A DNA stretch of 47,976 nucleotides from JALZEG01 sp046263255 (GTDB lineage: Bacteria; Actinomycetota; CADDZG01; WHSQ01), in NCBI GenBank assembly GCA_046263255.1, contig JBHELD010000027.1:1-47976 (forward strand), given 5' to 3'. Positions 32,901 through 42,200 of the stretch are shown here, piece after piece. The position numbers were made by a program, and so were the translations under genes. The notes under the pieces were generated by a model. It searched no databases, was not told the DNA's origin, and was given only the letters and a program-made list of their open reading frames with translations. Position 1 is the first letter of the stretch; the number at the start of each line of letters is the position of its first letter.

Positions 32901-33230
32901 CGCAAGGCGCTCCCGAGCCCGCGGTTGACGCAGGCGCGGCCCGGCGCGTCGTACGTCCCGCCGGCGACCGCGACCGAGAAGGAGACGGCTCGGGCGTGGA
33001 GCGAAGTCCTGGGCGCCGAGCGCGTGGGCGTACGGGACAAGTTCTTCGAGATTGGCGGCAACTCGCTGAAGATCGTCGAGCTGTTCGAGAAGCTCGACGG
33101 CCTCTACCCGAACGCGCTTACGGTGGCCGAGCTCTTCGAGCATCCGACGGTGGCCGCGATGGCGGCGGCGATCGACGCGGGGCTCGCGACGGCGACGGGC
33201 GAGCCGTCGCTCGCGGGATTCGAGCTCTAG
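29949..33230 (+). CDS. Non-ribosomal peptide synthetase, one module (C-A-T)
   Basis: A 1093-residue NRPS from the longest start (GTG 29949); ATG 29958 or GTG 30000 are alternatives. The condensation domain (about 40-480) has an intact HHIVSDG at 176-182. The adenylation domain (about 505-990) has YTSGSTGVPKG, AYGPTEVTVC and YRTGDVVRRRRDGQIDFLGR. Specificity positions read by hand against GrsA are D-A-S-L-I-C-A-V-C, faintly like aromatic-specific domains. The carrier domain has FFEIGGNSLKIVEL with Ser 1039. There is no terminal thioesterase. It lies two bases before the PKS-NRPS gene. An N-terminal C domain on the first protein could be a lipo-initiation domain, or it could accept from another protein. 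Confidence 0.93.
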   Translation: MYAMRRQRRAGNQTRPVVNDISPTQSSAGGTSVPAAAGAQELEFQASFGQERLWVLEHLRADVPLYMHSFALRCRGSLEAEALRGAVAMVVERHETLRTRFDVRAGRLMQLIAPDVEVDVPVVDLTHLGRDAAEAEARRLAEALDDEPVDLSVAPLVRFRMLRVAPDDHVLVVAIHHIVSDGWSIGILLRELAAAYGALVGGEAPRLPELPIQYADYAAWQRQWLSGDELARQVAYWRDRLAGAPALLELPTDRPRPPVQSFDGATVPVEVPRDAVEGLRRIAQAEGATPFMVVAAAVAAVLHRYAAQPEVLLATPVAGRRRSEVEPLIGFFVNTLILRTDCSGNPRFVDLVRRVRDVALDAYAHQDLPFEKLVEELNPERDLSHLPLAQVMLVLQTTPADPVALQGVEVAPYPLAEDMAPYDVTIELTETEGELRGSFLYNTDLFDAATMSQLVAHLVRFLDGCARDPARRVDDVVLLTDAELEASVRRWVDVRPELAEPPLLSELLERRALAGPDRVALEQGARLLTYGELDSLSKALATRIRAAGLGRESRIGLYFDKGIEMVVAFCGVLRSGAAFVPLEPDGPAERLKLILEDFDPPLLLTGEREGARLRAATADLAAPPPVWSVDLDELRRIEPGPPPDIGPRDLAYVVYTSGSTGVPKGVMIEQSGVVAMVQSMAERYDVMPEARFLQFMSIGFDASFSEIFPTLLVGGTLVLAGRSELLPGPGLVDLLERERITHLLTTPSALGVMRPAPLPALRTLIVCGEACSPDLPPRWAREGRRFVNAYGPTEVTVCTHTCHVVEAGRPPIGYGLANTESYVLDPQLNETPVLVKGELYIGSPGVARGYLNRPKLTAAAFLPNPFGPPGSRMYRTGDVVRRRRDGQIDFLGRVDDQAKVRGFRIEPGEIESALTLHPGVDDVAVVTDRDASGATRLVCYYTSAPGVTVDDLRDFLAGRLPSYMIPAAFVHLDGMPRSPSGKLDRKALPSPRLTQARPGASYVPPATATEKETARAWSEVLGAERVGVRDKFFEIGGNSLKIVELFEKLDGLYPNALTVAELFEHPTVAAMAAAIDAGLATATGEPSLAGFEL

Positions 33231-33232
33231 GC

Positions 33233-36200
33233 ATGGCGCGCTACGAAGACGTCGCCGTTATCGGTCTTAGCGGGATCTTTCCCGAGGCCGCGGACCTCGC
33301 GGCGCTCCACCGCAACCTGGCGGAAGGACGCGACAGCGTCCGGTCGCTGCCGCAGGAGCGGATCGAGCACACGAGCATCGACCCGACCCTCGAGTATCCG
33401 ACGGCCGGCTGCCTCGACCGGATCGACCTCTTCGATCACGGGTTCTTCAACATCTCGCTCCGCGAGGCGGAGTACATGGATCCGCACCAGCGAGTGACGC
33501 TCGAGCTCGTCTGCGCGGCGATCGAGAACGCGGGCTACTCGCTCGCGTCCCTGCGCGGCACCCGCACCGGCGTCTTCCTCAGCGCGCCGCGTCCGGAGTA
33601 CTACGAGCCGTTCCGCGACGTCGATCCGCTCGAGCTGCTGGGGAACGCTCCCTCGGCCCTCGCGGGCCGGATCTCCTACGTGCTCGACCTCCACGGCCCC
33701 TCGATCGTGATCGATGCCGGCTGCTGCGCGTCGCTCGTCGCGGTCGACGCCGCTTGCCGCGACCTGTTCGACGGCGAGTCTCGGTTCGCGGTCGCCGGCG
33801 GCGTCGCTCTGACGGTGCTGTTCGAGCCGACCGCGACCACGGCGGCGTTCACCGAGATCATGTCCCCCGGCGGCAAGTGCAAGGCGTTCGATGCGTCGGC
33901 CGACGGGACCGCGGCCGGCGAGGGCGGGGCGATCGTCGTGCTGAAGCTGCTGCGCCATGCGTTGGAGGACGGCGACCACGTCCACGCCGTCATCAAGGGC
34001 GCCGCCGTCAACCAGAACGGCTACCGCTCGAACGGCCTCAGCGCCCCGAGCCCCGCGGCGCAGGCCGAGGTGATCAGGAAGGCCTGGGACCTGGCGGGGA
34101 CGGACCCGCGGTCGATCGGTTACGTCGAGGCGCACGGGTCCGGGACGCGCCTCGGCGACGTCGTCGAGGTGCAGGGGCTCGCCGAGGCGTTCCGCGGCGC
34201 CGGACGGGCGCTGCCGTGCCGGATCGGGTCGGTGAAGACGAACGTCGGGCACCTCGACCACGCCGCCGGGATCGCGGGGATGGTCAAGGCGATCCTGTCG
34301 TTGCGGCACAAGACGCTCTATCCGTCGCTCCACTTCGAGTCGCCGAACCCGCTCATCGACTTCGCGGGCGCGGTCGAGGTGCAGCGCGACGCGGAGCCGT
34401 GGGGGGCGCCCGAGGCCGGCGCACGCCGCGCGGGCGTCAGCTCGTTCAGCCTCGCGGGGACGAACGTCCACCTCGTGCTGGAGGAGGCGCCGGAGCGGCC
34501 GCCGACCGTGACGCCGGACGCTCCGGAGCTCGTGACGGTGTCGGCGAAGTCGGGGACGGCGCTGCGCGAGTACTGCCGCGCTCTCGCGCGTTTCACGGCG
34601 GCCTCCGATCACGATCTCGCTTCGGTAGCGGCGTCGTTGAACCGCGGGCGCGACGACCATCAGGTGCGCGCGGCCGCCGTGGTCGCGACCAGGGACGAGC
34701 TCGTCTCCTGGCTCGAGGCGACGGCGTTGGGGGCGGAGGACCTCCAGCCGGTCCCGCGGGAGGAGCGTCCTCTCGCGCTGCTGTTCTCGGGCGACGAAGA
34801 GGTGCCGGGGCAGGCCCAGGAGCAGACGCTCGACGATCTGTCGCCGGTCGCGTCACCGGTCGAGATGCCGGAGGAGGCGGCGCCGGGGCTGCGGCTGTAC
34901 GGGTGGCACCAGGCGCTGCACTCGCTCGTGCGCTCGCTCGGCCTCACCGAGAAGTCGGTTCTGGGCTCCGGCGTCGGCAACCTCACGGTGAGGACGATCC
35001 TCGGCGGCCCCGGCGGGCCGGCCCGCGGAGAGGCCACCGCGGACGTCGTCGAGGAGGCGGCGCAGGAGGCGGCGACGATGCAGCCGTCGGCGCGCGTGGA
35101 CGTGGAGCGCCTCGCCGCCGCGCTCGACGCGCTGGGACCCGACGTCGTCTTCCTCGAGATGGGCGGCGACGGTGTGCTCGGACGGTCCGTCCGCGCGCTG
35201 CGACCGGGCGCGGTCGTGACGCCGCTGCTGCGCGGGGCCTCGCCCGGGCTCGGCGCGCTGGCCGAGCTCTATGCCGCGGGAGTCGCGATCGACTGGGAGC
35301 GCTTCTACGAAGGCCGCGACGTCCCGCGGATCGAGGCCCCGACGTACCCGTTCCAGCGCACACGCTGCTGGTGCCGCGCCCCCGGTGACTACCGGCGGCA
35401 CGGCGTCGAGCACGCGCCGGACGAGGTCCGTGCGCTGATCGACACCCCGGAGGTCGCCTGGGCGAGCGACGAGGACAACGTTGAGGTCGCCTGGGCGAGC
35501 GACGAAGACAACGTTGAGGTCGCGCCGTCGGGAAGGTTCGCGACCGATACCGAGCGCGTGCTTGCGGGGATCTGGAACGAGGCGCTGAAGGTGGAGCCAC
35601 AGGAGGCGAGCGCGGACTATTTCGACCTCGGCGGGACCTCGATCACGGGGATGGTCGTGCTCGACGGCGTCGCGCGCGACTTCGGCGTGAAGCTCGCGTT
35701 CCAGGACCTCTACGAGTGCAGCCGTCTCGACGAGCTGGCGGCGCGCATCGACGCTCTCGTCCCGACGAGCGCCGCGACGGAGGAGCCGCCCATAGAGCGG
35801 ATCCCGCGGGGCGACGATCTCCCGGTCTCCTACGGTCAGGAGCAGATCTGGTTCCTGGACCAGCTCGATCCCGGGACGCCGCTCTACAACATCCCGTTCG
35901 ACCTCCACCTCGAGGGGGACCTGGATCGCGCGGCCCTGCACCGGGCGCTCGAGGACCTGGCCCGGCGGCACGAGGTGCTGCGGATGGGCTTCCTGGCCGT
36001 GGAGGGGGAGCCGCGCGCGTTCGTGGAGCCCGAGCCGGCCGTCGAGCTTCCCTTCGTAGACCTGACCTCTCTTCCTCGGGAAGCGGCGCGCGCGGAGGCG
36101 CTGCGGCTGTTCGACGAGGAGGCGACGACGCCTTTCGACCTGTCGCGGCCCCCGCTGTTCCGCGGGAAGCTCGTGGCGCTCGGCCCCGGCGACCACGTCC

Positions 36201-39200
36201 TGCTGATGACCTTCCACCACATCGTCTACGACGGGTGGACGCCGACGATCATCCAGGAGGAGCTCTCGGCCCTGTACGCGGCTGCGGCCGAGGGGCGCGA
36301 CGCGGACCTTCCGCGTCTGCCGATCCAGTACCCGGACTTCGCCGACTGGCAGAGGCAGTGGATGAGCGGCGACGTCCTCGCGCGGGGGCTCGAGTTCTGG
36401 CGCGACCACCTCGCCGGCGCACCGCCGCTCGACCTGCCGACGGACCGTCCGCGGCCCCCGGTGCAGAGCTACTCGGGAGACATCGTCTCCCTCTGGATCG
36501 ACGAGGACGTCGCCCGCGCGCTACGGGAGCTGAGCAGGCGCGAGAGCGTGACGATGTTCACGACGATGATGGCCGCGTTCAACGTCCTGATGGCACGGTA
36601 CTCGGGGCAGGACGACGTCGTCATCGGCACGCCGACGTCCGGCCGGAAGAAGCCCGAGACGCGCGGGCTCATCGGGTACTTCAACAACATGCTCCCGCTG
36701 CGCGTGAGGCTCGAGGGCGACCCGAGCTTCACCGAGCTGATGCAGCGCGTGAAGGACGTCGCCGCGCAGGCGCTCGACCACGACGACGTGCCGTTCGAGA
36801 AGATGGTCGACGAGCTGAAGCCCGAGCGGGACCTGTCGCGCAACCCCCTCTTCCAGGTCGCGTACTCGCACCAGAACGCGCCGCAGGAGGGGTACGAGCT
36901 GAAGGGCCTCGCCGTCTCCACCTTCGCAGAAGGCGACATCCGCGGGATCGCCCCCGGCACCGCGAAGTTCGACCTCACGCTTGGGATCGGCGACGCCGGC
37001 GAAGGCGAGCTCGAGGGTTACCTCGAGTACGCGACCGACCTGTTCGACCGCTCGACCGCCGAAGCCATGGTCGTCCACCTCGACGCGCTGCTGCGCTCGA
37101 TCGTCGCGGCTCCCGAGACCCCGCTGTCGCGGCTCGCGCTGCTCGATCCCGCCGAGCAGCGCGCGCTGGTCGAGCGTCACAACCAGCCGCTTCCGGACCG
37201 GACGCCCGCTTTCGTCCACGAACGCGTGGCCGCTCACGCACGCTCGAGCCCGGACGCGACGGCGCTCGTGTCGGGAGACGCCGAGCTCTCGTACGGCGAG
37301 CTCGACGCCCGCGCCGCGGCGGTGGCGGCGCACCTCGCCGGCGCCGGCGTGGGGCGCGGGGACGTGGTCGCGATCGGGATCGCGCGCTCGTTCGGCCAGG
37401 TCGTCGCCGCTCTCGGCGCGCTCAAAGCCGGCGCTGCCTATCTCCCCATGGATCCCGCATACCCGGACAAGCGGCTGGCGTTCATGATCGACGACGCACG
37501 ACCGGCGGCGCTGGTCGCGGACGAGGCTTTCGCCGCGCGCGCCGGGGCCGCGGACGTGCCGCTCGTGACGGTGCCGGAGGACGCCGCGCCCGTCCTCGAC
37601 GCAGCTATCGAAGTCGGCGCCGACGACCTCGCATACGTCATCTACACGTCGGGCTCCACCGGGGAGCCCAAGGGCGTCGGCGTCACGCACTCGAACCTCG
37701 CCCACCTGCTGGAGTGGCACACGACCGCCTACCCGGTGGAGCCCGGGGAACGGGCGTCGGCGATGGCCCCGCTCTCGTTCGACGCGTCGGTGTGGGAGCT
37801 GTGGTGGCCGCTCGCCGCGGGGGCGGCGCTCGTCCTCGTTCCGGACGACGTCCGCGCCGACCCGGCCGCCCTCGTGGAGACCCTCGCCCGTCAACGGGTG
37901 GCGCACGCGTTCGTCCCGACGGTCCTCGCGCCGTCGCTGCTCTCGCGGACGCCCCCGAGCGCGTTGAAGACGCTGTTCGTCGGCGGCGACCGCCTGACCG
38001 CGCGGCCGGCCGCGGGATTCGGGCCGCGCGTCGTGAACCTGTACGGGCCTAGCGAGGCGACCGTCGTGTGCACCCACGCCGGGGTCGGGCCGGGGAGCGA
38101 CATGCCCGGAGTCGGAACGCCGGTCACCGGCGCGCGCGTCTACCTCCTCGACGAGGATCTCGACCCGGTCCCCGACGGGCTGCCTGGCGAGGTCTGGGTC
38201 GGGGGCCGCGGGGTGGCGCGCGGGTACCTGCACCGCCCCGCGCTGACGGCCGAGAGGTTCGTCCCGGACCCGTTCTCCCCCGAGCCCGGCGCCCGCATGT
38301 ACCGGTCGGGCGACCGCGGGAGGTACGCGTCCGATGGGACCATCGCATTCCTCGGCCGGAACGACGACCAGGTGAAGGTGCGGGGGTACCGGGTCGAGCT
38401 CGGCGAGGTCGAGGCCGCGCTGCAGGCCCACCCCGGCGTCGACGAGGCCGCCGCGGTGCTGCGCGACGGGCGCCTCGTCGCGTACGTCACGGGGACGCGT
38501 CCCCCGGACATGCGGGCGGCGCGTGACTTCCTGCGGGAGATGGTGCCGGAGCACATGATCCCCGTGGCCCTCGTCGCGCTGGACGCGCTGCCCGTGACCG
38601 CGGGCGGCAAGCTCGACCGTGCAGCACTGCCGGCTCCGAGCTTCGACGGAGCGGAGGACGCGCGTCCCTACAGTGAGCCGCGGACCGAGGCCGAGAGGCT
38701 GCTCGCCGAGGTCTGGTCCGAGGTCCTCAGGGTCGGGCGCGTAGGTCGGGACGACAACTTCTTCGACCTTGGGGGCGATTCGATCCTCAGCATCCAGATC
38801 GTGGCCCGCGCGGCCGCGCGCGGCGTGACGCTGCTGCCCAAGCAGGTCTTCGAGGCGCAGACGATCGCGGGGCTCGCGGCGCTCGTCGCAGAGCCGGGAC
38901 CCGCAGAGCTCACGCAGCCGCGCCGGCTCGTCACGGGGCCGGTGCCGCTGACGCCGATCCAGCGGTGGTTCTTCGAGCAGGATCTCGCCGACGCCCACCA
39001 CTTCAACCAGGCGATGGTCCTGGAGATCCCCGGCCGGGTCGACGAAGACGCGCTGCGCGCGGCGCTGCGGGCGGTGACCGAGCAGCACGACGCGCTGCGC
39101 ACGCGGTGGGGCCGCGACGGCCTTGGGTGGAGGGGCGTGATCGCGGCGTCCGAGGATGCCGATCTCCTTCGGGCCGTCGACCTGTCGGGTCACGATCCCG

Positions 39201-42200
39201 CCACGACTGTGCTCGAGATGGAGCGTGAGGCGACTTCGATCCAGGCGAGCTTCGACCTGGCCCACGGACCGCTGCTGCGCGCGGGGCTGTTCCGGTTCGA
39301 CGGCGTCCAGCGCCCGCAGCTGCTCGTCACGATCCATCACCTCGTCGTGGACGCGATCTCGTGGGGGTCGCTGGTGCACGATCTCGAGACGGCGTACGCG
39401 CAGGTCCTGCGCGGCGACCCCGTGGAGCTGCCGGCGAAGACGGCGTCGTTCCAGGAGTGGGCGCGGCACCTCGAGATCCGCGCGGGCCAAGTCGACGCGG
39501 CCGAGAAGGAGATGTGGGTCGCGAGGGTCTCGGAGCTCGAGCCTGCTCTGTTACGGCGCGATGCCGACGGGACCAACGACGTCGCGTCTGCGGAGGAGGT
39601 ATCGGTCGAGCTCGACGAGCAGCGCAGCCGCGCCCTCATCGAGACGGTCGTGCGCGACCACGGGCTGCAACCGAACGAGACGTTGCTCGCGGCCCTCGCG
39701 CTCGCATTCCGCAGCGTCGCCCGCGGCCGCGACCTCGTCGTCGACGTCGAGGGTCACGGGCGTGACCCGGGTGACTCGGGGCTCGAGCTCAGCCGCACCG
39801 TCGGATGGTTCACGACGATCTTCCCGGTCGCGATCGATCTGCGCGCGGGGGCGACGGCCGCCCTGCGCTCGGCGCGCGACCAGATGCGTGAGTCCTCCTC
39901 GAGCGGCATCGCGTACGGGTTGTTGCGCTATCTCGGAGCGCCGGCCGACGCGCAGCCGCTGCGCGACGCGCCGCAGGCGGAGGTGAGCTTCAACTACCTC
40001 GGCCGGTTCGAAGGCAGCCTCGAGGGAGGCGGCGGCGTCCTCGTTCCGACGGAGGGGCCCCTGGGCGCGCTGCGCGCCCCCGCGGGAGCGCGGCGCCACC
40101 TGGTCGAGGTCGAGGCCTGGGTGAGCGAGGGCAAGGTCCGCGTGGACGCCGTCTTCTCCCGCGGCGTGCACGAGCGAGCGACGATCGACGAGGTGCGCGA
40201 CGCGTTCATGGCGGCCGTGGACGAGGTCGTCGCCGCGGCGGGATCGGTCGACGTGCCGGACGACCGAGAGAGCGCCGCGCTCCTCGCGTCCACACCGGAT
40301 GCCGCCGACGCGTATCCGCTGACGCCGATGCAGCAGGGCCTGCTCTTCCACTCTCGTTACGAGCCGGAAGGGTCGCTCTATCACGAGCAGCTCGTCATGA
40401 CGATCGAGGGCGACCTCGACGCGGCGCGGCTGGAGGACGCGTGGCAGCGCGTTGCAGCGCGGCACCCGATCCTCGGCGGGACGGTCGTGACGGAGAACGT
40501 CGCCGAGCCGCTGCTGGTCGTCCCGGCCGAGCCGCGCCTCGAGGTGGCGCAGCTGGACTGGCGGGCGTCGGCCGGCGACCTGGACGCGTTCCTCGTCGAG
40601 GACCGGGAGCGCGGGCTGGACCTTACGAGGCAGCTCATGCGAATCGCTCTGATCCGCGTCGCCGACGACGTCCATCGTCTGGTCTGGAGTCACCATCATC
40701 TCCTGCTCGACGGCTGGAGCGTCCAGCTCGCGCTCGACGAGCTGCTGGAGCTCTACGAGCGCGGCGCCACCGCGCAGGTCGACCCCTCCGGCGACTACAG
40801 GTCGTTCGCCGGATGGCTCCGCGCGCGCGAGCCGGCTGCGGACCTCGACTACTGGAGGGATGCCCTGCGCGGCTTCGACGCGCCCACCGACCTGCGCCTG
40901 CCCGTCCCCGCGGAGCGGGGAGAGGGCCACGGCATGGTAGCGCGCCACCTGGACGCCGAGGAGGCCGCGGCCGTCGCCGCGTTCGCGCGGGCGCAGCGCG
41001 TCACGATGAGCACGCTCGCCGAGGCCGCGTGGGCGGAGACGCTCGGCGTCTACAGCGGGACGGCGGACGTCGTGTTCGGCGCGATCGCGTCGGGGCGGTC
41101 GGCTCCCGTCGACCGTATCGAGAGGACCGTCGGGTTGTTCATCAACACGATCCCGGTCCGCGTCCGGATCCCGTCGGCGACTCCAGTGGGCGCGTGGCTC
41201 GCGGACCTCCAGGCTCAGGCGCTCGACCGCAGGGACCACGAGCACGCGCCGCTCGTGGACGTGCAGCAGGCAAGCGAGATCCCCGCCCCGGCGCCGTTGT
41301 TCGACACGTTGCTCGCGTACGAGAACTACCCGCTGGGCGACGTCTGGGACGAGGAGGAGCAGACGCTGACGCTCAGCGGCGCGCCGACGTCGGAGAACAC
41401 GAACTACCCGATCTCGCTCGTGATCGCACCGGGCGACGGGCTGACGTTCAGGCTCTCGTTCGACCGCGCCCGCCTCGACGAGCCGGTGGCCACGGCGCTG
41501 GTCGAGCGGTTCGCCGCGGTGCTCCGCGGCATCGCGTCGGATGCGGAGCGCCCGGTCGCGTCGCTGAGCGCCCTGACGGAGGCCGACCGGGCGGCGCTCG
41601 GCCGGTTCAACGAGACGCGCGTGGACTACGCGAACGACCTGCTCGTGCACGAGATGTTCGAGGCGCAGGCGGCGTCGACCCCGGCGGCGGAGGCGGTGGC
41701 GTGCGGACCCGCGAGCGTGACGTACGCGGAGCTGAACGAGCGCGCAGGTGCGCTCGCCGACCACCTCCGCGACCGCGGTGTCGGACCGGACGTGCTGGTC
41801 GCGATCTGCTGCGAGCGCACGGTCGCGATGGTGACGGCGATGCTCGCGGTGCTGAAGGCGGGGGGCGCCTACGTGCCCGTCGACCCGCGGTATCCGGCGG
41901 ACCGCGTCGCCTTCATGCTCGAGGACACCGCCGCCCCGGTCCTGTTGACCGAGCGACACCTCGCCGAGCGGCTTCCCGCCGGCGCGGCGAAGGTCGTGCT
42001 GCTCGACGCGGCGGGGAACGGAGACGCGCGCGCGGCGTCACCTGCGCCGGCGCGCGGAGCCTCGTCGCGCAACCTCGCGTACGTCCTGTACACGTCCGGG
42101 TCGACGGGGCGCCCGAAGGGCATCGGCATCGAGCACCGCAGCGTGACCGCGTTCCTGAACTGGGCGATGGAGACGTGGGCGGACGACCCGAACGTCGTCA

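Noticed and set aside
33233..35400. A functional cis-AT PKS module
   Set aside because: The GHSxG serine is replaced and the domain is far too short, so normal extender loading by this module is unlikely.
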